A stretch of DNA of 64,000 nucleotides from Agromyces rhizosphaerae. GTDB lineage: Bacteria > Actinomycetota > Actinomycetes > Actinomycetales > Microbacteriaceae. A program made the translations under genes and the position numbers. The first letter of the stretch is position 1; each line of letters opens with the position of its first letter. The stretch spans positions 1,860,001-1,924,000 of the forward strand of contig NZ_BSDP01000001.1 in the NCBI RefSeq assembly GCF_027925245.1. The letters are read 5' to 3'. The notes under the pieces were generated by a model. That model saw nothing but the letters and a program-made list of their open reading frames with translations, was not told the origin of the DNA and searched no databases. Below, piece after piece: positions 34,048 through 41,861 of this stretch.

Positions 34048-34524
34048 TCAGGGGGCGGGGCGCGGCACGACGAGCGTCAGCCACTGGGCCGCGAGGGCGG
34101 GCGTCTCCGACTCCTCGATCTCGACGGTGAGGTCCTGCGTCACGCGGACGCCGGATCGCCCCGGCGTGGCATCCGTCACCTGTCCCACCACCCGCACGCG
34201 CGAGCCGACCGTCACCGGCGCGAGAAACCGCACGCGGTCGAAGCCGTAGTTCACGCCCATCGCGACGCCGCGCACGTCGAGCAGTGGTGACGCGAGCGCC
34301 GACAGCAGCGACAGCGTCAGGAAGCCGTGCGCGATCGGCGCGCCGAACGGGCCGGCCTTCGCGCGGTCGACGTCGACGTGGATCCACTGGTGGTCCTCGG
34401 TCGCGCGGGCGAACTCGTCGATGCGCGCCTGGTCGATGGTGAACCACTCGCCGGGGCCGAGCGAGACGGGGCCGGCGGCGACCGCCTCGACCAGCGCGGC
34501 GGGGGAGTCGAAGGTCGCGGTCAC
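34048..34524 (-). CDS. MaoC-like hot-dog dehydratase (enoyl-CoA hydratase)
   Basis: This 158-residue hot-dog hydratase has the hydratase motif ATEDHQWIHVDVDRAKAGPFGAPIAHGFLTLSLLS (about 47-81), whose Asp and His are catalytic, followed by the overhanging segment GVNYGFDRVRFLAPV. It hydrates 2-enoyl-CoA to 3-hydroxyacyl-CoA. GTG 34524 overlaps the upstream FabG-like stop (GTGA). It is the third gene of the ADH-SDR-MaoC operon and ends next to a palindromic repeat. Confidence 0.9.
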   Translation of the reverse strand: MTATFDSPAALVEAVAAGPVSLGPGEWFTIDQARIDEFARATEDHQWIHVDVDRAKAGPFGAPIAHGFLTLSLLSALASPLLDVRGVAMGVNYGFDRVRFLAPVTVGSRVRVVGQVTDATPGRSGVRVTQDLTVEIEESETPALAAQWLTLVVPRPAP

Positions 34525-35273
34525 GAGGTCGGCCCGCCCGCCACGTAGAGCACCTGGCCCGAGCAGAAGCCGGCCTCCTCGGAGCAGAAGTACGACGCAG
34601 CCGCCGCGATGTCGTCGGGCACGCCCGCGCGCTGCACCGGGATCTGCTGCACGGTCGCGGCGACGAACTCGTCGAACGGCACGCCGATGCGCTCGGCCGT
34701 CGCGCGGGTCATGTCGGTCTGGATGAACCCCGGCGCGATCGCGTTCGCGGTCACGCCGTAGCGGCCCAGCTCGATCGCGAGCGTCTTCGTGAAGCCCTGC
34801 ATGCCCGCCTTCGCGGCCGCGTAGTTCGCCTGCCCGCGGTTGCCGAGCGCAGACGTGCTCGACAGGTTCACGATGCGCCCCCACTTCGCCTCGACCTGGT
34901 GCGCCTGCACCGCGCGGCTCATCAGGAACGCGCCGCGCAGGTGCACCTGCATCACCAGGTCCCAGTCGTCGTCGGTCATCTTGAAGAGCAGATTGTCGCG
35001 CAGGATGCCGGCGTTGTTGACCAGGATCGTCGGCGCACCGAGCTCGTCGGCGACGCGGGCGACGGCGGATGCCACGGCGGCGGAGTCGGACACGTCGGCG
35101 CCGATGCCGATCGCGCGGCCGCCCGCGGCGGTGATCGCGTCGACCGTCTCGGCGGTCGCCGCCTCCTGCAGGTCGATCACGGCGACGGCGTTGCCGTCGG
35201 CGGCCAGGCGTCGGGCGACGGCGGCGCCGATGCCGCGGGCGGCGCCGGTGACGATGGCGATGCGTTCGGTCAT
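34521..35273 (-). CDS. 3-oxoacyl reductase-type SDR (FabG-like)
   Basis: This 250-residue classical SDR has TGAARGIG (about 9-16), NNAG (about 87-90), LSSTSALGNRGQANYAAAK (Ser, Tyr, Lys triad), AIAPGFIQTDMT and the C-terminal LYVAGGPTS. It acts as a 3-hydroxyacyl-CoA dehydrogenase or 3-ketoacyl reductase, fitting with the MaoC hydratase it is coupled to. AGAGG precedes ATG 35273. It is the second gene of the operon beginning at 36440. Confidence 0.92.
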   Translation of the reverse strand: MTERIAIVTGAARGIGAAVARRLAADGNAVAVIDLQEAATAETVDAITAAGGRAIGIGADVSDSAAVASAVARVADELGAPTILVNNAGILRDNLLFKMTDDDWDLVMQVHLRGAFLMSRAVQAHQVEAKWGRIVNLSSTSALGNRGQANYAAAKAGMQGFTKTLAIELGRYGVTANAIAPGFIQTDMTRATAERIGVPFDEFVAATVQQIPVQRAGVPDDIAAAASYFCSEEAGFCSGQVLYVAGGPTS

Positions 35274-35327
35274 GGGGTTCCTCTCGGTGGTGGTGGGGCT
35301 GGTGCGTGGTCGGGATGGTTCGGCGGG

Positions 35328-36440
35328 TCAGGGGTGGATGAGCTGCCGGAGCACATGGCCGCCGGCGAGCGCGTCCATGGCCTCGTTCACGTCGGCGAGC
35401 GCGACCTCACCCGAGACGAGTCGCTCGACGGGCAGTCGGCCGGCCCGCCAGAGGTCGACGTAGCGCGGGATGTCGCGTGACGGCACCGACGAGCCGAGGT
35501 AGCTGCCGACGACGGTGCGCGCCTCGGCGGTGAGGGTGAGCGGCGCGATGGTCGAGGTCGCGTCGGGGCGCGGCAGGCCGACGGTCACGGTCGTGCCGCC
35601 GGGGGCGGTGGCGGCGAAGGCGGTCTCGAAGGCGCGCGGATGCCCCGCCGCCTCGATCACGGCAGGCGAGCGGATGCCCCGGGCGGCCAGTTCCTCGGGC
35701 GTGTACGTCTCGGCGGCACCCGCCTGCCTCGCCGTCCCGAGCTTGTCGGGCAGCGCATCGACGCCGATCACGGGGTGACCCAGCGCCACCGCGACGAGCA
35801 GCGCGGCCATGCCGACCCCGCCGAGTCCGACCACCATGACCGTCTCGCCCGGCGCGGGTCGCGCGGCGTTCAGCACGCCCCCGCCGCCGGTGAGCACGGC
35901 GCAGCCGAGCAGCGCGGCGACGTCGGGCGGCACGTCGGCGTCGACGGGCACGACGGACGCGCGGTCGACCACGGCGTGCGTGGCGAACGCGGAGGCGCCG
36001 AGGTGGTGGTGGAGGTCCTGCCTGCCGGCCGGGCCGGCGCGGTGCAGCCGGCGCTCGCCGCCGAGCAGCGTGCCGGCGGCGTTCGCCGCGCTGCCGCGCT
36101 CGCACGGCAGGCGCCCGTCGGTCGCGCAGCCGGCGCATGCACCGCACCGGGGCAGGAACGTGAGCACGACCCGGTCGCCCGGCGAGAGGTCGTCGACCGC
36201 ATCGCCCGCGACCTCGACGATGCCGGATGCCTCGTGCCCGAGCACCATCGGCGTGGGGCGCACCCGGTTTCCGTCGACGACCGACAGGTCGGAGTGGCAG
36301 ATGCCCGCAGCCTCGATGCGCACGCGCACCTCGGTCGGCCCGGGATCGTCGAGCGACACCTCCTGCACCGTGAGCGGGCGCGACGCGGCGAACGGGCGGG
36401 GTCGGTCGCACGCCTCGAGCACGGCTGCCGTGATCTCCAT
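35328..36440 (-). CDS. Zinc-dependent alcohol dehydrogenase (class III-like MDR)
   Basis: This 370-residue zinc alcohol dehydrogenase has catalytic zinc ligands in AAGICHSDLSV (Cys about 48) and LGHEASG (His-Glu about 69-70). The four structural-zinc cysteines lie in CGACAGCATDGRLPC (about 99-113), and the nucleotide site is VMVVGLGGVGMAALLVAVALG. It oxidises a primary or secondary alcohol to the carbonyl. It is the first gene of an operon with the FabG-like SDR and MaoC, behind operator copy 4. Confidence 0.92.
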   Translation of the reverse strand: MEITAAVLEACDRPRPFAASRPLTVQEVSLDDPGPTEVRVRIEAAGICHSDLSVVDGNRVRPTPMVLGHEASGIVEVAGDAVDDLSPGDRVVLTFLPRCGACAGCATDGRLPCERGSAANAAGTLLGGERRLHRAGPAGRQDLHHHLGASAFATHAVVDRASVVPVDADVPPDVAALLGCAVLTGGGGVLNAARPAPGETVMVVGLGGVGMAALLVAVALGHPVIGVDALPDKLGTARQAGAAETYTPEELAARGIRSPAVIEAAGHPRAFETAFAATAPGGTTVTVGLPRPDATSTIAPLTLTAEARTVVGSYLGSSVPSRDIPRYVDLWRAGRLPVERLVSGEVALADVNEAMDALAGGHVLRQLIHP

Positions 36441-36492
36441 CGACCCCTCCCGGTTCCGCCCGGACCTCCCTCGGACCGGTGCGGGTTCCTAA

Positions 36493-36512
36493 CATACCGA
36501 ACAGTCGGAATG
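36493..36512 (-). promoter_or_regulatory. TetR-type operator, copy 4 (ADH-SDR-MaoC operon)
   Basis: The + strand reads CATACCGAACAGTCGGAATG. On the minus strand it abuts a TATGTT -10 box (36491-36496) about 50 nt upstream of the ADH start, the same geometry as copy 3. Confidence 0.68.
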
Positions 36513-36589
36513 TTCGCATGTCGGTGCTCTCGATTATTCTGCATTGTGTGCAACGACAGCCCGACGCTCCGCGGCGGCGAGACGTGCGC

Positions 36590-36895
36590 GTGAGCGAGGG
36601 CATGGCCCCGATCGAGGAGCGCCTGCACACCGCACGGCACGTCGCCGGCGACCCGCGCGAGGCCCGGCATCGCGGTGAGCCCGACGTGCGGCGCGACGCG
36701 TCCTCCGACGCGCGCGGCACGGACGGCGACGCGGCGACCCGGCGACGCGACGAGCGCACGCGCGCACGCCGCGCCGTGATCCGTGACGCGGGCCTGCACG
36801 GCTACGAGGAGCGGCCCGCCCTGCCGGCGGCCCCGCGCGGCCGCCGCGGCCGTCGCGCGCGCGGCGACGAGGGCACCGACCACACGATCGGCTGA
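36590..36895 (+). CDS. Possible small basic protein, Arg-rich
   Basis: A frame of 101 residues from GTG 36590 has strongly GC-biased third positions, as real genes here do. The product is very rich in Arg, Asp and Ala (RRDERTRARRAVIRDAGLHG, then APRGRRGRRARG) with no recognised domain or membrane segment. No clear Shine-Dalgarno precedes it. It is divergent from the ADH operon. It may be real but could be a non-coding stretch with biased composition. Confidence 0.35.
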   Translation: MSEGMAPIEERLHTARHVAGDPREARHRGEPDVRRDASSDARGTDGDAATRRRDERTRARRAVIRDAGLHGYEERPALPAAPRGRRGRRARGDEGTDHTIG

Positions 36896-37006
36896 CCGAG
36901 GGCAGCGGATGCCGCCCGCATCCGTTCCTGCCGTCGATCGGCGGAATCCGGACATCGCGTCCTCCGCCCCACGCGCGGCGCCCGAACGCCGAGTAGCGTC
37001 CGATTC

Positions 37007-38050
37007 GTGACACACGGCAACACCGGCGCGATCGCACAGGCGCCCTCCACACCCGGCAGCTCCGGGGCATCCCCTTCGCCCGCATCGGCCAACGCGACAG
37101 GCCCCGGCCGCCTCTCGGTCGCGCTCCAGTTCGTCGGCATGGGGCTGATCTGGGGCGCCAGCTTCCTCTTCATGAAGGTCGCGCTCGACGGCGTGAGCTA
37201 CTCGCAGGTCTCCTGGTCGCGGCTCGTGCTCGGCGGGTTGACCCTCGGCATCATCGTCGCCGTCATGCGCCCGCGCGTCGGCGCCGGCCCCGTGCTGCCG
37301 CGCGAACCGATGGTCTGGGTGCACTTCACCGTGATCGCCGTCACGTTCTGCGTGATCCCCCACACCCTGTTCGCGTGGGCCGAGCAGTACGTCACCTCGA
37401 GCCTCGCGTCGATCTACAACGCCGTCACGCCCATCGCGACCGCGCTCATGGCCACGCTCGCGTTCCGCGTCGAGCGGCTGACCACCCTGCGCTGGGCGGG
37501 CGTCGGCGTCGGCGTGGTCGGCGTGCTCGTCATCATCGGGCCCTGGCAGGTCTCCCTCGGCGGCGAGCTCGCCGGCCAGCTCGCGTGCCTCGGCGCGGTC
37601 GTCTGCTACGGCTTCAGCCTCGGCTACACGAAGAAGTTCCTCAGCTCGCGGCCGATCGCGCCGACCACCTTCGCGTTCCTCAACATCGGCATCGCGGGCG
37701 TCATCATGGCGCTGCTCACGCCCGTGGTCGCGTGGCAGCCGGTCGACCTCGACCTGACGATCGTGCTGAGCCTGCTCGCGCTCGGCGTGCTCGGCACGGG
37801 TCTGGCCTACATCTGGCAGGTGAACGTGCTGCGCGCGTGGGGTCCGACCGCGATGTCGACCGTCACCTACGTCACGCCCGTCGTCGGCGTCGTGCTCGGC
37901 GTGCTGCTGCTGCACGAGCGGTTCGGCTGGCACGAGCCGGTCGGCGCGGTGCTGGTGCTCGTGGGCATCCTGCTCGCGCAGGGCCGGGTCGACGCGCTGC
38001 TGCGCCGCCGGGCCATCGCGGCGGGCGCGCCGGCGGCGCCCGGTCGCTGA
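37007..38050 (+). CDS. EamA-type (drug/metabolite) transporter
   Basis: The protein has 347 residues with ten hydrophobic helices in two EamA repeats. The first opens FVGMGLIWGASFLFMKVALDG (about 42-62) with the conserved W-G-x-x-F, and the second repeat includes AVVCYGFSLGYTKKFLS. The family exports amino acids and other metabolites across the cytoplasmic membrane. GTG 37007 lies 7 nt after a TAGCGT -10 box, suggesting a leaderless transcript. A Pro/Ser/Ala-rich N-terminus of about 35 residues precedes helix 1. Confidence 0.85.
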   Translation: MTHGNTGAIAQAPSTPGSSGASPSPASANATGPGRLSVALQFVGMGLIWGASFLFMKVALDGVSYSQVSWSRLVLGGLTLGIIVAVMRPRVGAGPVLPREPMVWVHFTVIAVTFCVIPHTLFAWAEQYVTSSLASIYNAVTPIATALMATLAFRVERLTTLRWAGVGVGVVGVLVIIGPWQVSLGGELAGQLACLGAVVCYGFSLGYTKKFLSSRPIAPTTFAFLNIGIAGVIMALLTPVVAWQPVDLDLTIVLSLLALGVLGTGLAYIWQVNVLRAWGPTAMSTVTYVTPVVGVVLGVLLLHERFGWHEPVGAVLVLVGILLAQGRVDALLRRRAIAAGAPAAPGR

Positions 38051-38094
38051 AACCTGGGACGGCGCATCCACCCCGACTCGCTAGGGTCGTGTGC

Positions 38095-38442
38095 ATGGCT
38101 GAGATCCGCCCCGACGACCAGGCCGCTGCGATGACGGAGCTGCTGGGCATCCGCTCGAGCATCGACAACATCGACGCGGCGCTGATCCACCTGCTCGCCG
38201 AGCGGTTCAAGTTCACGCAGAAGGTCGGTCGACTGAAGGCCGAGCACGGCCTGCCCCCGTCGGACCCGGAGCGCGAGAAGCGCCAGATCGCCCGCCTGCG
38301 CGCCCTCGCCGTCGACGCGCACCTCGATCCGGCGTTCGCCGAGAAGTGGTTCAACTTCGTGGTCGCCGAGGTCATCCAGCACCACGAGCAGATCGCGGGC
38401 GAGGCGACGGATGCCGCGAGCGAGCCGGGCTCCGACGCATGA
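38095..38442 (+). CDS. Chorismate mutase type II (AroQ-like)
   Basis: This 115-residue, all-helical AroQ-fold protein has LLGIRSSIDNIDAALIHLLAERFKFTQKVGRLKA (about 15-48) holding the conserved Arg, Asp and Lys of the active site, then DPEREKRQIARLR and a third helix ending VIQHHEQI. It converts chorismate to prephenate for Phe/Tyr synthesis. ATG 38095 lies 7 nt after TAGGGT, suggesting a leaderless transcript. Its stop overlaps the next SDR start. Confidence 0.9.
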   Translation: MAEIRPDDQAAAMTELLGIRSSIDNIDAALIHLLAERFKFTQKVGRLKAEHGLPPSDPEREKRQIARLRALAVDAHLDPAFAEKWFNFVVAEVIQHHEQIAGEATDAASEPGSDA

Positions 38443-39365
38443 GCTGGTACCCCACCGCGCTCCCACCCCTCGGCGGGCGCACGTACCTCGTCACCGGCGC
38501 GAACGCCGGGCTCGGGTTCTTCACGAGCGCGCGGCTCGCCGGCGCGGGCGCGCACGTCGTACTGAGCGGGCGGAGCCCGGAGCGGCTGGCCGCGGCCGTC
38601 GCCGCGATCCGCGAGCGGCTGCCGGAGGCATCCGTCGACACCCTCGTCATGGACGTCTCGTCGCTCGACTCGGTCGGCGCCGCCGCGTCGCAGGTGCAGT
38701 CGTTCGACCGCCTCGACGGGCTGGTGCTGAACGCCGGCTCGGTGCATCCGCCCCGCGCACGCGAGGTCTCGGCCGACGGCCACGAACTCGTGCTCGCCAC
38801 CAACCACCTCGGCCACTTCGCCTTCGTCGCGCAGGTGCTTCCGGTGCTCGAGCGGTCGGATGCGGCGCGCATCGTCTGGCTCGGCTCGCTGTCGTCCCGG
38901 CTCAGCGGGTTCGACCTCGAGGGCCTGCAGCTCGAGGACTCGTACGACTTCTGGACCGCGTACGCGCACTCGAAGATCGCCGCGCAGTCGACGGGCTTCG
39001 AACTCGCGCGCCGCCTCGAGACGGCGGGTTCGTCGGTGTCGAGCATCGTCGCGCACCCGGGGTACTCGATCAGCGGCCGCACGCCGTACGTGCCCGGGGT
39101 GAACGAACCCTCGGGCGCGACCCGGTTCGCCGACAACCTGCAGGCGCCGTTCACGCAGGGGAAGCACCGCGGCGCGGCGTCCGTGCTCGTCGCGGCGGCG
39201 GCGCCGGAAGCCGGCAACGGCGACTACTGGGGCCCGCGCTGGTGGACCAAGGGCGTGCCGACGCGCCACCGTCCGGCGCGCACCTCGATCGACCGGGCGA
39301 TCGCGTCGCAGCTGTGGACGCGGTCCGAGCAGTGGACCGGGCAGACCGTGCCGGTGGCCGGGTGA
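38439..39365 (+). CDS. SDR-family oxidoreductase (retinol dehydrogenase-like)
   Basis: This 308-residue SDR of the RDH/WWOX-like group has TGANAGLGFFTS (about 19-30), VLNAGSV, ATNHLGHFAFV, and catalytic Ser in WLGSLSSRLSG with Tyr-x3-Lys in YAHSKIAAQS. The substrate is unknown. ATG 38439 overlaps the chorismate mutase stop (ATGA), so they share an operon, but a metabolic link is not evident. Confidence 0.88.
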   Translation: MSWYPTALPPLGGRTYLVTGANAGLGFFTSARLAGAGAHVVLSGRSPERLAAAVAAIRERLPEASVDTLVMDVSSLDSVGAAASQVQSFDRLDGLVLNAGSVHPPRAREVSADGHELVLATNHLGHFAFVAQVLPVLERSDAARIVWLGSLSSRLSGFDLEGLQLEDSYDFWTAYAHSKIAAQSTGFELARRLETAGSSVSSIVAHPGYSISGRTPYVPGVNEPSGATRFADNLQAPFTQGKHRGAASVLVAAAAPEAGNGDYWGPRWWTKGVPTRHRPARTSIDRAIASQLWTRSEQWTGQTVPVAG

Positions 39366-39375
39366 GCGGGCCGCG

Positions 39376-39639
39376 ATGACCGACCGGGAGTCGCTGGGCG
39401 GCCGGCTGTGGTCGGCGTTCCGGACGCGCGCCGCGGAGGTGCTCGTCGTCGTCGGCGCCGTGGTGGTGGTGCTCGCGCTCGTGACCTCGCGGTTCGGGTT
39501 CATCCTGGTCGGGCTGATGGTCGTGGTGATCGGGGCGGGCATCCGCGCGCGGACGACCCGCGGCCAGGAGCCGGACCCGGAGCCGAAGCGGCGCCGGTCG
39601 CGTCGAGGCGGCGACGCCGCGGACGGGAGCGGCGCATGA
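39376..39639 (+). CDS. Small membrane protein
   Basis: The protein has 87 residues. Two adjacent hydrophobic helices (about 20-36 and 40-55) are followed by a charged, Arg/Lys-rich cytoplasmic tail with a poly-Arg run. No family is recognised. It follows the SDR gene by 10 nt and its stop overlaps the next gene (ATGA), so it is part of the same operon. Confidence 0.65.
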   Translation: MTDRESLGGRLWSAFRTRAAEVLVVVGAVVVVLALVTSRFGFILVGLMVVVIGAGIRARTTRGQEPDPEPKRRRSRRGGDAADGSGA

Positions 39640-40055
39640 TCAGCCGGGAACTCGGGCTCGCCCTGCGCGAAGCCGGACTCGTGTGGCACCCCGCATCGGG
39701 CGACCGGTTCCAGCTCGACCTCACCAGCGACGTCGAGCCCGAGATCGAGGCGGACGTGTTCACGGTGAGCGACATGACGATCGAGCCGCACGACTACTCG
39801 ACCGGCACCATTCTCGGGTTCAACGGCACGACCGAGTGGGCGCTCGACTCGGTCGACCTGGCCGACGCGGTCTGGCTGCCGCGCGAGGACCAGCTTCGTG
39901 AACTGCTGCGTGGCACGTTCCGGTCGCTGCGCCGCCTGGAGGACGCCTTCGAGGTCGAGATCGAGCTCGCGGGCGAGCGCCTCCGCTTCGAGCACCCCGA
40001 CCCCGCCGAGGCCTACGGGCTCGCGCTGCTCGAGCTGGTCGGCCGCACCCGCTGA
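39636..40055 (+). CDS. Conserved hypothetical protein
   Basis: This 139-residue soluble acidic protein matches a family widespread in actinobacteria: REAGLVWHPASGDRF, DVFTVSDMTIE, GFNGTTEWALDSVDLADAVWLPREDQLRELL. Databases sometimes label it a pilus assembly protein, which I regard as unreliable. Function is unknown. ATG 39636 overlaps the small membrane protein stop. The GC-rich stretch 40056-40162 after it shows no gene. Confidence 0.75.
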   Translation: MISRELGLALREAGLVWHPASGDRFQLDLTSDVEPEIEADVFTVSDMTIEPHDYSTGTILGFNGTTEWALDSVDLADAVWLPREDQLRELLRGTFRSLRRLEDAFEVEIELAGERLRFEHPDPAEAYGLALLELVGRTR

Positions 40056-40162
40056 TCCGTGCGCCCGCCCCCGGCCCCGGCGGCGCCCGCCCGCGCGCCC
40101 TCGCTCCGCCGGCCCTCGCCCCCGCGGTTCCGCGCCCCCACCGGTCCCCTCCCGCGGGTCCC

Positions 40163-40219
40163 CGAGTCGTCATGAAGTGTCGCTATCCGCGCCAGGAGGC
40201 GACAGTTCGTGACGACTCG
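40163..40219. repeat. Palindromic repeat, CGAGTCGTCATG family, copy 2
   Basis: CGAGTCGTCATGAAGTGTCG (40163-40182) pairs with CGACAGTTCGTGACGACTCG (40200-40219) at 18 of 20 positions, with a 17-nt loop beginning CTATCC. The left arm is identical to that of copy 1 at 33969. It lies between two plus-strand genes. Confidence 0.75.
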
Positions 40220-40264
40220 GCGAGCGGGCAGGGCGCGGGGGGCGGGTCTGTCTACGATCAGGGC

Positions 40265-40792
40265 ATGGCGGATGCCGCTGATGCCGCGATCGTACGAGCG
40301 CGGGGAGCTCTCGTGGCCGCGCGCGAGGCGCTCGTCGCCGCCGACGCGCGCGACGAGGCGCTCGCCGTGTTCGAGCCGTCGCGCCGCGTGCTCGGCATCG
40401 CCCGCAAGCCGAAGATGCGCCCCGTCGGGCGGGTCTGGCGGCTGGGCGTGCTGCTCGTCGGCACCGACGGCACGCTGCACGCGACGGGCGAGGTGACCCG
40501 CGCCACGCCGCCCGGCCGGGCCACGTTCCAGGCGAACTCCGCCGAGGTGCGCCGCGTGTACCGGGCGGCCGCGTTCGACGGGCCGTTCGCACGCGACGAG
40601 ACCGTGAACTTCCACACCCGCGAGCTCCCGCTCGATCCGGCGGCGCTCGCCGCATCCGACGGCCCCCTGCTGCTGCGCGACGGCGAGCTGCTCGTGCGCT
40701 GGAACCCCTCCTTCGACGACGCGGTGATCCCGTTCGACCGCTACCTCGCCGACCGCCTCGACCTGCTGCTCGACCCACCCGAGGGCGCCTGA
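40265..40792 (+). CDS. Hypothetical protein
   Basis: This 175-residue soluble protein has an Ala/Arg-rich helical N-terminus, then a beta-rich core (RVWRLGVLLVGTDGTLHATGEVTRATPPG, then NSAEVRRVYRAAAFDGPF) and a C-terminal helix. It belongs to a conserved actinobacterial hypothetical family whose function I do not know. ATG 40265 lies 6 nt after a TACGAT -10 box, suggesting a leaderless transcript. It is convergent with the GIY-YIG gene. Confidence 0.7.
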   Translation: MADAADAAIVRARGALVAAREALVAADARDEALAVFEPSRRVLGIARKPKMRPVGRVWRLGVLLVGTDGTLHATGEVTRATPPGRATFQANSAEVRRVYRAAAFDGPFARDETVNFHTRELPLDPAALAASDGPLLLRDGELLVRWNPSFDDAVIPFDRYLADRLDLLLDPPEGA

Positions 40793-40850
40793 CCTCATCG
40801 GCGAACAGACGCGCGACCGGTGAGGTGGGTGGCGGGAGGATGCGGGCCGG

Positions 40851-41468
40851 CTATGCGCCGCGGAGGGCGAGCGCGGCGCTCACCCAGCGCGCGTAGGCGT
40901 CCCACGGATCCTCGACGCCCGCGCGCAGCGCCGCCACGTGCGCGCCGAGCTCCGCGTGCTGCTCGAACCACTCCGTGCCCGGGATGCGGTGCGCCGCGAA
41001 CGTCGCGTGCCGGCGCTGTTCGAGCGCGCGTCCACCGCGCTCGAACGCGAGCACCTCGTCGTGCGGCAGCGCCGCGAACCGCCCGCGCGGATTCGACGTC
41101 GTGCCGATCTTCACCCGGTCGTCGAACCGCAGGTAGTACACGACCTCCACCCGCGGCGTCCCGCCCTCGCCGTCGGGCACGTCGCCGACGCGCCACTCGC
41201 ACGTCGCGCACACCCACCCCGACGGGTACCGCACGCCGACCCGGCCGCCGCACGCCCGGCACGGCCCGGGCAGCAGGTCGGTCACGCCCACGTCGCGCGC
41301 GACCCAGTCGTACGCGGCGAGCAGGTGCCGCGTGCAGAGCGCCACGGGCGCCCCCGGCTCCACCCTGCGATCGCACGCGCGCCCCGAGGCATCCGCCGCC
41401 CAGCACCCGCCCGAGCTGCGCTCTCCCACGCCGGCACCGCCCACGCCGTGCTCGCCCTCGCCACCCAT
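40851..41468 (-). CDS. GIY-YIG-like (T5orf172/MUG113) nuclease-domain protein with zinc ribbon
   Basis: This 205-residue protein has CRACGGRVGVRYPSGWVCATC (about 70-90), a C4 zinc ribbon. VEVVYYLRFDDRVKIGTTSNPRGRFAALPHDEVLAFE (about 107-143) is the T5orf172/MUG113 variant of GIY-YIG: YYL, KIGTT, then R, with a later Glu/His segment EQRRHATFAAHRIPGTEWF. Phage and core-genome members occur, and roles are poorly known. ATG 41468 precedes a Gly-rich N-terminus. Confidence 0.7.
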   Translation of the reverse strand: MGGEGEHGVGGAGVGERSSGGCWAADASGRACDRRVEPGAPVALCTRHLLAAYDWVARDVGVTDLLPGPCRACGGRVGVRYPSGWVCATCEWRVGDVPDGEGGTPRVEVVYYLRFDDRVKIGTTSNPRGRFAALPHDEVLAFERGGRALEQRRHATFAAHRIPGTEWFEQHAELGAHVAALRAGVEDPWDAYARWVSAALALRGA

Positions 41469-41527
41469 GCGCGCACCCTACGCCGGCCCGCCGACGCCAC
41501 CCGCGTCGCCCTCCCCCGGCCCGGCCC

Positions 41528-41603
41528 GTGCGGACCGTAGGACGACACGCCGTCGGCCGCAGCCGGCCGCGGCGTGTCGGGCCGGATCTCCTGTATTCGG
41601 CAC
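41528..41603. repeat. Palindromic repeat, GACACGCC family, copy B
   Basis: GTGCGGACCGTAGGACGACACGCC (41528-41551, counted with gaps) pairs imperfectly with a right arm GGCGTGTCGG (41571-41580) continuing to TCTCCTGTATTCGGCAC (41587-41603). It is in the divergent interval 41469-41861 upstream of the desaturase. Confidence 0.55.
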
Positions 41604-41684
41604 GCGAGCACGCCGGTACGCAGGCATGCCGGCACTCCGGCACGCGGACACGCCGGCACGCCGCACGCCGGCACGCCGGCGTAC
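41604..41684. repeat. Degenerate short tandem repeats of GCACGCCGG
   Basis: Directly after palindrome copy B the DNA consists of about nine variants of a GCACGCCGG unit (spacing 8-10 bp, for example GGCACTCCGG, GGACACGCCGG, GCACGCCGGC). The rest of 41469-41861 shows no gene. A TACGCT box near 41751 may be the desaturase -10. Confidence 0.5.
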
Positions 41685-41861
41685 ATCCGAGCCCTCATCC
41701 GCCGAGGCTGGGAATCCGGGGTGCATCGGCGGCCGTGACCGGGCGCAGACGTACGCTGGAACCAGTGGACCGCCGCAGCGGCGCGCCCGTGACGACGCGG
41801 CATCCACGACCCCGATGCGGGAGCCGGTTCGGTATCCGGTGCTCGCGAGGAGGTGGGGTCG

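Noticed and set aside
35870..38071. Very long open frames antisense to the ADH and EamA genes (and similar ones across purL, 42993-46394)
   Set aside because: They mirror real genes with clear family motifs; long antisense frames are expected at this GC content and their products are Arg/Ala/Gly-rich without domains.
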